A stretch of DNA of 50,925 nt from Pseudomonadota bacterium (GCA_021805725.1 JAJZEH010000076.1:1-50925), one strand, 5' to 3'; shown: positions 33,668 to 44,022, counted from the first letter of the stretch. Translations and numbers: made by a program. The notes: generated from the sequence alone by a model not told the origin.

Positions 33668-35644
33668 ATGTCCACCGAAGCATTGCTCCATGAAGAACGT
33701 GTCTTTCCGCCGGCACCAGGCTTTGTGGCCCAGGCCAATATTTCCGGTATGGATGCGTACAACGCGCTGTGCGCCGAGGCCCGCAAGGACCCCAACGCCT
33801 TTTGGGGGCGTCTTGCGCGTGAAACCCTGTACTGGCAACGCCCCTTCACAAGGGTGCTGGACGAGTCCCACCCCCCATTTTTCAAGTGGTTTGAAGACGG
33901 GCTGACCAACGCCTCCTACAACTGCCTGGACCGCAACCTGCAAAACGGCAACGCGCAGAAGACGGCGCTGATTTTCGAGGCGGATGACGGCACCGTCACC
34001 CGTGTCACCTACCAGGAACTCACCCAGCGCGTCTGTCGTTTTGCCAATGGGTTGAAGGCGCTGGGCGTGGGTAAGGGCGACCGGGTGGTCATCTACATGC
34101 CCATGTCGGTGGAAGGCGTGGTGGCCATGCAGGCATGCGCCCGCATCGGAGCCACCCACTCGGTGGTGTTTGGCGGCTTCTCCGCCAAATCGTTGCAGGA
34201 ACGGGTGGTGGATGTGGGCGCCGTGGCGCTCGTGACCGCAGACGAACAGCGGCGTGGTGGCAAGAGCCTGCCGCTCAAGACCATCGTGGACGAGGCCCTG
34301 GGGCTGGGGGGCTGCGAGGCCTTGAAGCACGTCATCGTCTACCGGCGCACCGGCGGCGAGATTCCCTGGACGGCCGGGCGCGACCGCTGGATGCACGAAA
34401 CGGAGGTCGAGCAGTCCGACACCTGCGAACCCGAATGGGTTGGTGCCGAGCATCCGCTGTTCGTGCTCTATACCTCGGGCTCCACCGGCAAGCCCAAGGG
34501 TGTGCAGCATTCCACCGGGGGTTACCTGCTTTGGGCGGCCCTCACCATGAAGTGGGTTTTCGACATCAAGCCGGCCGACATTTTCTGGTGTACCGCCGAC
34601 ATTGGCTGGGTGACCGGACACTCCTACGTGGCATACGGACCCCTGGCCGTGGGGGCCACCGAAATCGTGTTTGAAGGCGTGCCCACCTACCCGCACGCCG
34701 GACGCTTTTGGGAGATGATTGCGCGCCATCGGGTCAGCGTGTTCTACACCGCCCCCACCGCCATCCGCTCCCTCATCAAGGCAGCTGATGCGGCACCGGA
34801 CACCCATCCGGACCATTTTGACCTGACCAGCCTGCGCCTGCTGGGCACCGTGGGCGAGCCCATCAATCCGGAAGCCTGGATGTGGTACTACCGCAATGTG
34901 GGCCACGAACGCTGCCCCATTGTGGATACCTTCTGGCAAACGGAAACGGGCGGCCACATGATTACGCCGCTGCCCGGGGCAACCCCCCTGGTGCCGGGCT
35001 CCTGCACCTTGCCGCTGCCCGGCATCGAGGCAGGCATCGTGGACGAGACGGGGCAGGACGTTCCCAATGGCCAGGGTGGAATTCTGGTGGTCAAGCGCCC
35101 CTGGCCCTCCATGATCCGCACCATCTGGGGCGACCCCGAGCGCTTCAGGAAAAGTTATTACCCGGACGAACTCAAGGGTTATTACCTGGCCGGCGATGGA
35201 GCCATCCGCAACAAGGACACCGGCAACTTCACCATCACGGGCCGTATTGACGATGTGCTGAACGTTTCAGGCCATCGCATGGGCACCATGGAAATCGAGT
35301 CTGCCCTGGTGGCCAATCCCCTGGTGGCGGAAGCTGCCGTGGTGGGGCGTCCCGACGACATGACCGGGGAAGCCATCGTGGCCTATGTGGTGCTGAAGCA
35401 GGCGCGCCCCACGGGGGAGGATGCCAGGAAAATCGCCGCCGACCTGCGTAACTGGGTGAGCAAGGAGATTGGCCCCATCGCCAAACCCAGGGAAATCCGC
35501 TTTGGTGACAACTTGCCCAAGACACGCTCGGGCAAGATCATGCGTCGACTGCTCCGCGTCATCGCCAAGGGAGAGGAGGTGACCCAGGATGTTTCCACCC
35601 TGGAGAACCCTGCCATCCTGCAGCAACTGAAAGAAACGCTCTAG
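33668..35644 (+). CDS. acs: Acetyl-CoA synthetase (AMP-forming)
   Basis: Activates acetate to acetyl-CoA through acetyl-AMP. The 658-residue product has the adenylate-forming core motifs [34 protein letters not shown] and [12 protein letters not shown], and the hinge [17 protein letters not shown]. The C-terminal [14 protein letters not shown] contains the lysine that is acetylated in this family to switch activity off. The ATG at 33668 follows GAGAGGGAGG. It would dispose of acetate from malonate decarboxylation. Confidence 0.97.
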   Translation: MSTEALLHEERVFPPAPGFVAQANISGMDAYNALCAEARKDPNAFWGRLARETLYWQRPFTRVLDESHPPFFKWFEDGLTNASYNCLDRNLQNGNAQKTALIFEADDGTVTRVTYQELTQRVCRFANGLKALGVGKGDRVVIYMPMSVEGVVAMQACARIGATHSVVFGGFSAKSLQERVVDVGAVALVTADEQRRGGKSLPLKTIVDEALGLGGCEALKHVIVYRRTGGEIPWTAGRDRWMHETEVEQSDTCEPEWVGAEHPLFVLYTSGSTGKPKGVQHSTGGYLLWAALTMKWVFDIKPADIFWCTADIGWVTGHSYVAYGPLAVGATEIVFEGVPTYPHAGRFWEMIARHRVSVFYTAPTAIRSLIKAADAAPDTHPDHFDLTSLRLLGTVGEPINPEAWMWYYRNVGHERCPIVDTFWQTETGGHMITPLPGATPLVPGSCTLPLPGIEAGIVDETGQDVPNGQGGILVVKRPWPSMIRTIWGDPERFRKSYYPDELKGYYLAGDGAIRNKDTGNFTITGRIDDVLNVSGHRMGTMEIESALVANPLVAEAAVVGRPDDMTGEAIVAYVVLKQARPTGEDARKIAADLRNWVSKEIGPIAKPREIRFGDNLPKTRSGKIMRRLLRVIAKGEEVTQDVSTLENPAILQQLKETL

Positions 35645-35657
35645 AGGATCAGCCCGG

Positions 35658-36734
35658 GTGAGACTGCTCAACCGTTATCTTGCCCGGGAAATCCTTTTCG
35701 GTACGGGCCTTGTGTTCACGGCCCTGCTGTTCCTGTTTTCCTTTTTCGACCTCATCCACGAGCTCAACGACCTGGGCAAGGGCAGCTACCAGCTCTGGCA
35801 GATGTTTGTGTTCGTGGTGCTGGCCCTGCCGGGTCACGCCTACGAGTTGTTTCCCATCGCGGTCCTCATCGGCACCCTGTACGGCTTGAGCAACCTAGCG
35901 GCACATTCCGAGATTACCGTGATGCGCGCCTCCGGGATGTCGCGCGACAAACTGGCGGGAGCGTTAATTCGGGTGGGATTGCTGTTCGTGCTGGCAGCGT
36001 TCCTGCTGGGTGAACTCATCATGCCGATTTCAGAGGAGGCTGCGCAACAGTGGCGGCTCAAGGCGCTCAATAATTTTGTGGCCACCCAGTTTCGCTCCGG
36101 AATCTGGGTCAAGGACAAGGGCAGCTTCATCAACGTGCGCGAGGTGATGCCGGACAGCTCCCTGCGCGATCTGCGCATCTACGATTTCGATGAGGAACAC
36201 CGTTTGCGGCGCATCAGCACTGCAAAGAAAGCCGTGTATTTGCAGGATCATCAATGGCGGCTTACCGAGGTGGAGCGCACCCTGTTCGACAAGAGCGGGG
36301 TTGAGGTGCAGCATGAGCCCAGCACCGATTGGGATTCGGTGCTCACTCCCGAGGTGATGTCCACCCTGCTGGTGGAGCCCGAACAGATGTCGGTGTGGAA
36401 CCTCTTTGCCTACATTCGCCACCTGCGCGATAACAGCCAGCAGACCGTGCGCTTTGAAATTGCCGAATGGAGCAAGTTGCTTTATCCGTTTTCCATCCTG
36501 GTGATGATGATGCTGGCCCTGCCCTTTGCCCTGCAACGGCCGCGCTCGGGCGTGGTGGGCGTTCGAATCATGATCGGTATTGGGCTGGGGCTGGGGTTTT
36601 ACCTGACCAGCCGGTTCTTTTCCTACCTGGGCCAGCTCAACAACTGGAGTCCCGTCATCAGTACGCTCGCTCCCAGCCTGACTTTTTTGCTGGTGGCGTT
36701 TTTACTGGGATGGTGGATGGAGCGGCACGCCTAG
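35658..36734 (+). CDS. lptG: LPS export ABC transporter permease LptG
   Basis: Part of the inner-membrane LptB2FG complex that extracts lipopolysaccharide for transport to the cell surface. The 358-residue product has the YjgP/YjgQ pattern: about six membrane segments with a large periplasmic beta-jellyroll loop between the third and fourth. The N-terminus MRLLNRYLAREILFGTGLVF and the C-terminal FYLTSRFFSYLGQLNNWSPV are typical of LptG rather than LptF. The GTG start lies 13 bases after acs. lptF, usually next door, is missing here. The TAG overlaps the converging RDD gene by CTAG. Confidence 0.9.
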   Translation: MRLLNRYLAREILFGTGLVFTALLFLFSFFDLIHELNDLGKGSYQLWQMFVFVVLALPGHAYELFPIAVLIGTLYGLSNLAAHSEITVMRASGMSRDKLAGALIRVGLLFVLAAFLLGELIMPISEEAAQQWRLKALNNFVATQFRSGIWVKDKGSFINVREVMPDSSLRDLRIYDFDEEHRLRRISTAKKAVYLQDHQWRLTEVERTLFDKSGVEVQHEPSTDWDSVLTPEVMSTLLVEPEQMSVWNLFAYIRHLRDNSQQTVRFEIAEWSKLLYPFSILVMMMLALPFALQRPRSGVVGVRIMIGIGLGLGFYLTSRFFSYLGQLNNWSPVISTLAPSLTFLLVAFLLGWWMERHA

Positions 36735-37147
36735 GCGCGCGCTTCGCGAATGAGGCGCAGCCCCGACAGGCGGTCGTGCAGAAACTGGCCTTCGCGGTCC
36801 AGCAGGGCCCACAGGATGCTTGCACCTGACGGAAGGCAGAACCAGGCCAGAAGGTAGCGCAACAGGCAACGCGGCCAGGAAGGTCGCTGGCCCTGCCTGT
36901 CCACCAGGCGAAAGCGCCAGGTTTTCATGGGCACGGTCTGTCCGGAGCGGTGCCAGAAATAGCTGAAATAGAACCCCAGCACCAAAAACAGGTAGATCTG
37001 GTAGGCCCTGCGAAACTCGGGGTGCTGGCCATAGCGGGTGAGCATGACGAAGGGCAGCCCGGCCGCCATCAGTATTCCTCCCGCGATCAGGACTTCATAG
37101 ACCATGGAGATCAGGCGCGGCAGCAGTGGCAGGCGTTCCGGTCTCAC
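36731..37147 (-). CDS. RDD-family membrane protein
   Basis: A 138-residue membrane protein. RLISMVYEVLIAGGILM starts the first segment; a second segment (IYLFLVLGFYFSYFWHRSGQT) and RFRLVDRQGQRPS follow, ending HDRLSGLRLI with the RDD-type terminal pattern. The GTG at 37147 overlaps the TGA of the DUF3106 gene. It is the last gene of the sigma factor operon. Function is unknown. Confidence 0.85.
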   Translation of the reverse strand: MRPERLPLLPRLISMVYEVLIAGGILMAAGLPFVMLTRYGQHPEFRRAYQIYLFLVLGFYFSYFWHRSGQTVPMKTWRFRLVDRQGQRPSWPRCLLRYLLAWFCLPSGASILWALLDREGQFLHDRLSGLRLIREARA

Positions 37148-37551
37148 TGGGCGGCAGGTGCAGGGGTAGTGGGGGGCGCGGCGGGAGGCTGGTTGGCTTC
37201 CCAGCGGGACTTGACCTCTTCCTTCTTTTCCGGGGGTAACCCGTGGAATTTCTTGAAGTTTTTCCGGGCCGTTTCGCGATCTTCGCGCGGCAGATGGGTC
37301 CATTCCGGAATTCGGGCCCTGAAGCGGGCCTGCTCCTCGGGAGTGAGCTGCGGGTAATGCTTTGCCGCATTGATGAGGCGGCTACGCTGCAACTGCGAGA
37401 GGTTGTCCCAGTCTTTCTGCGCCGGCGCCAGGATGGATTGCTGCTCGGCGCTCAAGGCGTCCCAGCGCGGGCCAGGCTCATGCGCCCAGAGGGGGGGGAT
37501 GGCCAGCGCAAGAAGGAGCGCCCATGCCCCTAGCGTGTTTCTTGCAGCCAT
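37144..37551 (-). CDS. DUF3106 secreted protein
   Basis: A 135-residue protein with a signal peptide (ALLLALAIPPLWA, cleaved before HEPGP). The body is a helical repeat of the DUF3106 type: WDALSAEQQSILAPAQKDWD, then LTPEEQARFRARIPEW, PPEKKEEVKSRWEAN, with a Pro/Ala tail. Zinc-resistance (ZraP) or CpxP-like periplasmic proteins look similar, but I do not claim that function. It overlaps the DUF3619 gene by 22 bases. Confidence 0.85.
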   Translation of the reverse strand: MAARNTLGAWALLLALAIPPLWAHEPGPRWDALSAEQQSILAPAQKDWDNLSQLQRSRLINAAKHYPQLTPEEQARFRARIPEWTHLPREDRETARKNFKKFHGLPPEKKEEVKSRWEANQPPAAPPTTPAPAAQ

Positions 37552-37910
37552 GCGCCAAAGTCTTTCTGGGCAAATGCCTGCGGCGGGATCTCGCTTGACA
37601 GCAGCTTGGCGTCCAACTGGCCATTATCGTCGTCGCCATCGAGGTCTTGCTGCCAGTAATTGAAGGCGACCAGAGCGATGGCCAGCATCAGGGCGGCCAG
37701 GGTGATGCGCAGGATCGGGTGCTGATCTTCTGCCCAACTGGCAAACCCATGACCATGGGCAGCAGGGGCAAGCCGAAGCTGTTTCACCGGAACCCGTGAC
37801 AGCGCGGCAAAGCGGGCTTCGTGCAGGCGGCCCACGATGGCCGGATCGAGGTCGCGCACCCCCTGATCGAGGCGACGCGCAATGCGTTGTGCAATGTCGA
37901 ATTCGTTCAT
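37530..37910 (-). CDS. DUF3619 membrane protein, possible anti-sigma factor
   Basis: A 126-residue single-pass protein. The N-terminal 65 residues are cytoplasmic and include IAQRIARRLDQGVRDLDPAI, followed by one membrane helix (ITLAALMLAIALVAFNYW) and a short acidic outer tail. The ATG overlaps the TGA of the ECF sigma gene, and the size and topology fit an anti-sigma factor; this is inference. It is restricted to betaproteobacteria as far as I know. Confidence 0.85.
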   Translation of the reverse strand: MNEFDIAQRIARRLDQGVRDLDPAIVGRLHEARFAALSRVPVKQLRLAPAAHGHGFASWAEDQHPILRITLAALMLAIALVAFNYWQQDLDGDDDNGQLDAKLLSSEIPPQAFAQKDFGAWLQETR

Positions 37911-38473
37911 AATGCAATGCCTTTAGCGGAAAGCAGGAACGACAGCTTGTGAACCGCGCGGGAGCAGTGGGTCTTGACGCTACCCTCCGAACATCCCATG
38001 GCGGCAGCCGTCTCAGCTACGTCCAGTTCCTCCCAGTAACGCAGCAGGAAGGCTTCCCGTTGACGGGCCGGAAGCGTTTCCAGTGCCTGCTCGATTTCAC
38101 CCATGATCTCCTTTTGATTCAACAGGTTCTCCGGGCGGGGGGAAATCTGGCCCTCCACGGCGCCTTCCAGGGATTCCAGGAGGTCGGAATCGTCCTCCTC
38201 GTCGTTGCCCTTGAGGCTGCTCATGAGGGGGGTCCACCAGGAGCGGATCTTGTTGCGGCGAAAATGGTCCCGGATGGCGTTTTGTAAAATGCGCTGGAAC
38301 AGGGGGCCGAACTCCTCCGCCGGCCGGGCGTGGTACTTTTCAGCCAGTTTGAGCATGGCTTCCTGCACGATGTCGAGGGCCGCCGCTTCGTCCCGCACCG
38401 CATAGACGGCGTGTTTGAAAGCGCGGCGTTCTACCTCTGCCAGGAAACCGGACAACTCCTGATGGGAAGCCAG
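37907..38473 (-). CDS. ECF-type RNA polymerase sigma factor, probable CTG start
   Basis: A 188-residue sigma-70-like factor. Region 2 holds AFKHAVYAVRDEAAALDIVQ and RILQNAIRDHFRRNKIRS; region 4 holds LPARQREAFLLRYWEELDVA and MGCSEGSVKTHCSRA. The first visible standard start, TTG 38455, has no spacing to its AGGAG. Extending upstream in frame gives a CTG at 38473 (reading ASHQELSGFL) with GGAGGAG seven bases before it, and this matches the usual MAS-QEL-FL N-terminus of the family. So CTG is preferred. It heads sigma-DUF3619-DUF3106-RDD. Confidence 0.85.
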   Translation of the reverse strand: MASHQELSGFLAEVERRAFKHAVYAVRDEAAALDIVQEAMLKLAEKYHARPAEEFGPLFQRILQNAIRDHFRRNKIRSWWTPLMSSLKGNDEEDDSDLLESLEGAVEGQISPRPENLLNQKEIMGEIEQALETLPARQREAFLLRYWEELDVAETAAAMGCSEGSVKTHCSRAVHKLSFLLSAKGIAL

Positions 38474-38626
38474 GGGGATACTCCTCCAGTGAATTTTGCA
38501 GATGGTAACAAAGCCCCCCCGCTTTTGCTTGCCAATCCTTATTCCGACACGACGGGCGTCATGGGCCTGAAACCTTGACCAAACGCGGCATAACCTTTAA
38601 CCTGCAAGGTTTTCGATGATTGAACC

Positions 38627-40336
38627 ATGCGACTGACCGGTGCAGAAATAACAATCCAGTGCCTCCAGGAAGAGGGTGTCGAATTTGTGTTCGGATACCC
38701 CGGCGGGGCCGTCCTTTACATTTATGACGCCCTGTTCAACCAGGACAAGGTCAAGCATATCCTGGTGCGCCACGAGCAGGCCGCATTGCATGCGGCCGAC
38801 GCCTATGCGCGCGCCAGCGGTCGCACGGGGGTGGCACTGGTCACCAGCGGCCCCGGCGTGACCAACGCCGTCACCGGCATTGCCACCGCTTACATGGACT
38901 CCATCCCCATGGTGATCATCTCGGGGCAGGTTCCTACTCCCGCCATCGGTCTGGACGCCTTCCAGGAAGTGGATACCGTGGGGATTACCCGGCCCTGCGT
39001 CAAGCACAACTTCCTGGTCAAGCATGTGGACGAGCTGGCCAGCACCATCAAGAAGGCCTTCTATGTGGCGGCTTCCGGCCGCCCTGGCCCGGTCCTGGTG
39101 GATATCCCCAAGGACGTGTCGCAGCATATCGCCGAATTTGCCTATCCCAAATCGGTGACCATGCGCTCCTATAACCCGGTGACCAAGGGTCACTCGGGGC
39201 AGATCAAAAAAGCTGTCCAGATGCTGATGGAAGCCCGTCGGCCCATGATCTACGTGGGCGGCGGGGTCATCCTCGGCAATGCCGCAGGGCAATTGACGAA
39301 GCTGGTGCGCGAGCTGGGCTTTCCCTGCACCAACACCCTGATGGGGTTGGGCGCCTATCCGGGGACGGACCCCCAGTTTGTCGGAATGCTGGGCATGCAC
39401 GGTACCTACGAGGCCAATCTCGCCATGCAGCACTGCGACGTGCTGCTGGCGGTGGGCGCGCGCTTTGACGACCGAGTCATCGGCAACCCCCAGCACTTCT
39501 TTTCGGAAAGCCGCCGCATCATCCATGTGGACATCGACCCCTCATCCATCTCAAAGCGAGTGCGTGTGGATGTGCCTATCGTGGGCAACGTGGCCGACGT
39601 GCTGGACGAGATGCAGAAACTCGTCAGCGCTTCCACGGTGCGTCCGGATGCCGCCGCACTCAAGGACTGGTGGAAACAGATCGGCGAATGGCGCGGACGC
39701 GACTGCCTGCGCTATGACCGCAACAGCAGCCTGATCAAACCGCAGTACGTGATCGAAAAACTGTATGAGGTCACCGGTGGAGACGCCATCGTCACTTCTG
39801 ACGTGGGTCAGCACCAGATGTGGGCGGCCCAATACTACAAATTCGACAAGCCGCGGCGTTGGCTCAATTCGGGCGGACTCGGTACCATGGGCTTTGGATT
39901 GCCGGCCGCCATGGGCGCGCAAATGGCCTTTCCCGATGCCACGGTGGCCTGTGTGACGGGTGAAGCCAGCATCCAGATGTGCATTCAGGAACTCTCCACC
40001 TGCAAGCAATACCATTTGCCGGTGAAGATCATCAACCTCAACAACCGGTATTTGGGCATGGTGCGCCAATGGCAGCAGATCCTGCACGGCAACCGCTATT
40101 CCGAGTCCTACATGGACGCGTTGCCCGATTTTGTGAAGCTCGCCGAAAGCTACGGGCATGTGGGCGTGCGCATCGAGAATCCGGCGGATGTCGAGCCCGC
40201 CCTGCGCGAAGCCTTTGCCCTGAAGGATCGGGTGGTGTTCATGGACTTCATGACTGACCAGACCGAGAACGTGTTCCCCATGGTCAAGGCCGGTCAGGGT
40301 CTCACCGAGATGCTGCTGGGCGCGGAAGACCTGTAA
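38627..40336 (+). CDS. ilvB: Acetolactate synthase large subunit
   Basis: Catalyses the first step of branched-chain amino acid synthesis with thiamine diphosphate and FAD. The 569-residue product starts MRLTGAEITIQCLQEEG. It has FGYPGGAVLYIYDALF with the catalytic Glu region at HEQAALHAADAYARA, and GFGLPAAMGAQMAFPDA. The cofactor motif is TGEASIQMCIQEL, where GEA replaces the usual GDG. ilvN follows. A small hairpin (AACCTT 38592-38597 with AAGGTT 38606-38611) precedes the start; its role is uncertain. Confidence 0.96.
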   Translation: MRLTGAEITIQCLQEEGVEFVFGYPGGAVLYIYDALFNQDKVKHILVRHEQAALHAADAYARASGRTGVALVTSGPGVTNAVTGIATAYMDSIPMVIISGQVPTPAIGLDAFQEVDTVGITRPCVKHNFLVKHVDELASTIKKAFYVAASGRPGPVLVDIPKDVSQHIAEFAYPKSVTMRSYNPVTKGHSGQIKKAVQMLMEARRPMIYVGGGVILGNAAGQLTKLVRELGFPCTNTLMGLGAYPGTDPQFVGMLGMHGTYEANLAMQHCDVLLAVGARFDDRVIGNPQHFFSESRRIIHVDIDPSSISKRVRVDVPIVGNVADVLDEMQKLVSASTVRPDAAALKDWWKQIGEWRGRDCLRYDRNSSLIKPQYVIEKLYEVTGGDAIVTSDVGQHQMWAAQYYKFDKPRRWLNSGGLGTMGFGLPAAMGAQMAFPDATVACVTGEASIQMCIQELSTCKQYHLPVKIINLNNRYLGMVRQWQQILHGNRYSESYMDALPDFVKLAESYGHVGVRIENPADVEPALREAFALKDRVVFMDFMTDQTENVFPMVKAGQGLTEMLLGAEDL

Positions 40337-40356
40337 TCGTGGAAAACAATCAACCT

Positions 40357-40848
40357 ATGCGGCATATCCTGTCCCTGTTGCTGGAAAACGAAGCCGGCGC
40401 CCTGTCGCGCGTGGCCGGGCTGTTCTCGGCGCGCGGTTACAACATCGAGTCCTTGACGGTGGCTCCCACCGAGGACCCCACCTTGTCGCGCATGACCATC
40501 GTGACGAGCGGGTCGGAAGAAGTGATCGAACAGATTACCAAGCAGCTCAACAAGCTCATCGACGTGGTCAAGGTGTTCGACCTCAACGAGGGGAATCACA
40601 TCGAACGTGAACTGATGCTGGTCAAGGTGCGTGCCGAAGGCAAGGATCGCGAAGAGTTGAAGCGCACGGCCGATATTTTTCGCGGCCGCATCATCGACGT
40701 GACGGACCGCACCTACACTATCGAGCTCACGGGTCCGCGGGACAAGCTCGATGCTTTTCTGGATGCCATCGACCGCAGCCAGATTCTGGAAACCGTCCGT
40801 ACGGGCGCATCCGGAATTGGTCGGGGCGAATGGGTTTTGCGTGTTTAA
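40357..40848 (+). CDS. ilvN: Acetolactate synthase small (regulatory) subunit
   Basis: Regulates the large subunit and binds valine through its ACT domain. The product is 163 residues from ATG 40357 (MRHILSLLLENEAGALSRVA), the usual N-terminus. A GTG at 40339 would add six residues and has GGAAG ten bases upstream, so it is a real alternative. The ACT domain (RGYNIESLTVAPTEDPTLSR) is followed by the C-terminal ACT-like domain with IERELMLVKV. ilvC follows after 24 bases. Confidence 0.93.
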   Translation: MRHILSLLLENEAGALSRVAGLFSARGYNIESLTVAPTEDPTLSRMTIVTSGSEEVIEQITKQLNKLIDVVKVFDLNEGNHIERELMLVKVRAEGKDREELKRTADIFRGRIIDVTDRTYTIELTGPRDKLDAFLDAIDRSQILETVRTGASGIGRGEWVLRV

Positions 40849-41889
<1,041 letters not shown>

Positions 41890-41893
41890 TCGC

Positions 41894-42544
41894 TTGAATC
41901 CATATCCGCACCCCCTCATTGCCCGCGAAGGGTGGTTTTACCTGGGACTCGCCAGCGCTGCGGCGCTGGCCGTCCAGGTGATTGCCGGCTTTCTGTGGGC
42001 CTTGCCCCTCTGGCTCATTGCCCTGTTCATCCTGCAGTTTTTTCGGGATCCGGCCCGTCCGGTTCCTGCGGGCGATCAATGGATCCTGTCGCCGGCGGAT
42101 GGCCGAATCGTGGCAGTATTGCCTTGCATCGATCCCTACCTGAAGCGCCCGGCCATCAAGGTCAGCGTGTTCATGAACGTGTTCAACGTGCATTCCAACC
42201 GCAGTCCGGTGGCGGGAACGGTGCGGCAGGTGGCTTATCATCCGGGGCAGTTTCTCAATGCCGATCTTGACAAGGCGTCCGAGGCCAACGAACGCAATGC
42301 CCTGGTGCTGGAAGCCCCGACGGGGCGCCAGCTCACCTGCGTCCAGGTGGCCGGACTGATTGCCCGGCGCATCCTGTGCTACGTCAAGGTGGGTGATGCG
42401 CTTCAGGCGGGGCAGCGTTACGGCTTCATCCGGTTTGGATCTCGCGTGGACTTGTACCTTCCGCCCGACGTTCGCCTGCGGGCTGCAATTGGTGATACTG
42501 TGAAGGCCACGACAAGTGTCCTGGCCGAATGGCCACAGTCCTGA
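41894..42544 (+). CDS. psd: Phosphatidylserine decarboxylase proenzyme (short, Psd type)
   Basis: Makes phosphatidylethanolamine from phosphatidylserine. The product has about 216 residues and belongs to the small, self-cleaving group. The family N-terminus [13 protein letters not shown] fixes the start at TTG 41894. SPADGRI and [14 protein letters not shown] are conserved. The cleavage site is in [11 protein letters not shown], where Ser183 becomes the pyruvoyl group. Two membrane segments precede the catalytic part. pssA follows with 19 bases between, so phospholipid synthesis genes are paired. Confidence 0.93.
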   Translation: MNPYPHPLIAREGWFYLGLASAAALAVQVIAGFLWALPLWLIALFILQFFRDPARPVPAGDQWILSPADGRIVAVLPCIDPYLKRPAIKVSVFMNVFNVHSNRSPVAGTVRQVAYHPGQFLNADLDKASEANERNALVLEAPTGRQLTCVQVAGLIARRILCYVKVGDALQAGQRYGFIRFGSRVDLYLPPDVRLRAAIGDTVKATTSVLAEWPQS

Positions 42545-42563
42545 TTCGAGCCGAGGGTTGACC

Positions 42564-43373
42564 GTGTTGCTTCCATCCGACTCACCCAAACCCCTGATTG
42601 ACGCCGCTGGTCGCCGCCGCGGCATCTACCTTTTACCCAACCTGTTCACCACGGCTGCCCTGTTTGCCGGTTTCTTTGCCATCGTGCAGGGCATGAACGG
42701 CTACTTTGAGATGGCGGCCCAGGCCATCTTCATTGCCATGGTGCTGGATGGCCTGGACGGCCGCGTGGCGCGCCTCACCCGCACGCAAAGCGCGTTTGGC
42801 GCAGAGTACGACAGCCTGTCGGACATGGTCTCGTTTGGTGCGGCGCCGTCGCTCGTAATCTATGAATGGTCGTTGCGCGGTATGGGCAAACTGGGCTGGC
42901 TGGCAGCGTTCATCTACTGTGCCGGCGCGGCACTTCGCCTGGCGCGCTTCAATACGCAGTTGGGCGTGGCGGACAAGCGCTGGTTTACCGGGCTGCCCAG
43001 TCCAGCGGCTGCGGCATTGCTGGCCGGGATGGTATGGGTACTGCAATCGGTGTACGAGGTGGAGGGACCGCACATCCACTGGCTGGTCTGGTGCGTTACG
43101 GTCTTTGCCGGGCTGTCCATGGTTTCCAACGTCAAGTTCTACAGCTTCAAGGACCTCAATCTACGCCGCAGCGTGCCCTTCTGGGCGGCCCTGCTCGTCA
43201 TGTTGGGATTTGTGATCATCACGCTGGATCAGGCACGCGTGCTTTGGGGGTTTTTCCTCATTTATGCCTGCTCGGGATATGTATTATGGGGAGTGCGCAG
43301 CGTGCAACGCTGGCATAAAAAAAATAAGGGCATGAAAAATGGCATGCCCAATCATCGCGAGGGAGACTCATGA
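42564..43373 (+). CDS. pssA: CDP-diacylglycerol-serine O-phosphatidyltransferase
   Basis: Makes phosphatidylserine from CDP-diacylglycerol and serine, the substrate of Psd. The 269-residue product is a multi-pass membrane protein with the CDP-alcohol phosphotransferase motif DGLDGRVARL plus GAEYDSLSDMVSFG. The start is GTG 42564, with GAGGG six bases upstream. A TTG at 42558 is too close to that site. The TGA overlaps the next gene by ATGA. Confidence 0.95.
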   Translation: MLLPSDSPKPLIDAAGRRRGIYLLPNLFTTAALFAGFFAIVQGMNGYFEMAAQAIFIAMVLDGLDGRVARLTRTQSAFGAEYDSLSDMVSFGAAPSLVIYEWSLRGMGKLGWLAAFIYCAGAALRLARFNTQLGVADKRWFTGLPSPAAAALLAGMVWVLQSVYEVEGPHIHWLVWCVTVFAGLSMVSNVKFYSFKDLNLRRSVPFWAALLVMLGFVIITLDQARVLWGFFLIYACSGYVLWGVRSVQRWHKKNKGMKNGMPNHREGDS

Positions 43374-43990
43374 AATTTCCGGGAAGGGTGCTGGGGCTGG
43401 GGCTGATGCTGACCTGTATCTCTGCATTGGCAGCAACGCAGGATGATTTTTTCCACGAAAAGGTGTCTCAAACCATCACCATCCAGGCCGAGCCCGCCAA
43501 GGTCTGGGCGCTGATTGGCGATTTTGACGGCATGGCACGCTGGAATTCCATCGTGGCAAAAAGCGTGTCGATCGATGAGGACAAGGATTCCCTTACGCGC
43601 AAGGTGGTCTACAAGGAAGATATCGGTTCGGAAGTGGATGTTCTGGACGAACGAAGCGACACGGACATGACGCTGCGTTACCGTGTGCCCCAGAATCCCT
43701 GGCCCGTCGCGCATTTCAACTCTACCTTGCGCGTGAGCAGGGGGGCCGTTCCCGGCACATCAGTGGTGGAGTGGCGCGCCACCTTTGACGTGAAGGGCAT
43801 CTATTCCGACCCCGATGGCAAGCCCAGCCTTGATATGCCGCCTGGTCCCATCGTCTTCGGCATTGACATCGAAACCTACAACGGTGGGTCCTCCACCCAG
43901 ACGGTTGTCCGTGACAAGCGGACGGTGCAGATCATCACCGACCTCTATCGTTCAGGGTTGGATAGCCTCAAGTGGGTGATGGAGCGCTGA
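43370..43990 (+). CDS. Secreted SRPBCC-fold (polyketide-cyclase-like) protein
   Basis: A 206-residue protein with a signal peptide (GLGLMLTCISALA) and a START/SRPBCC domain: EPAKVWALIGDFDGMARWNS at the first helix-grip strand, and a C-terminal helix (DLYRSGLDSLKWVM). The fold binds hydrophobic ligands. MxaD of methanol oxidation belongs to a similar group, but no methanol oxidation genes are seen here. It is translationally coupled to pssA, so a lipid-related role is possible; that is inference. Confidence 0.78.
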   Translation: MKFPGRVLGLGLMLTCISALAATQDDFFHEKVSQTITIQAEPAKVWALIGDFDGMARWNSIVAKSVSIDEDKDSLTRKVVYKEDIGSEVDVLDERSDTDMTLRYRVPQNPWPVAHFNSTLRVSRGAVPGTSVVEWRATFDVKGIYSDPDGKPSLDMPPGPIVFGIDIETYNGGSSTQTVVRDKRTVQIITDLYRSGLDSLKWVMER

Positions 43991-44000
43991 ACAAAAAAAA

Positions 44001-44022
44001 GGGCGGATCTGGTGATCCGCCC
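44001..44022 (-). terminator. Strong hairpin with the T-run on the minus-strand side
   Basis: GGGCGGATC (44001-44009) pairs with GATCCGCCC (44014-44022) across a TGGT loop. Eight A's precede it, so a T-run follows only for minus-strand transcription, yet both flanking genes are on the plus strand. It may still stop plus-strand transcription less efficiently. The rest of the 141-bp gap before ggt has no gene. Confidence 0.6.

Noticed and set aside
36925..36940. A GGTCTGTCC sequence in the RDD gene resembling the other half of the core
   Set aside because: The match ends after nine bases, lacks the full CCCC and has no partner arm.
38592..38611. AACCTT / AAGGTT hairpin with a short T-run before ilvB as an attenuator
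   Set aside because: The stem is only six bases and no leader peptide rich in Leu, Val or Ile codons is visible.
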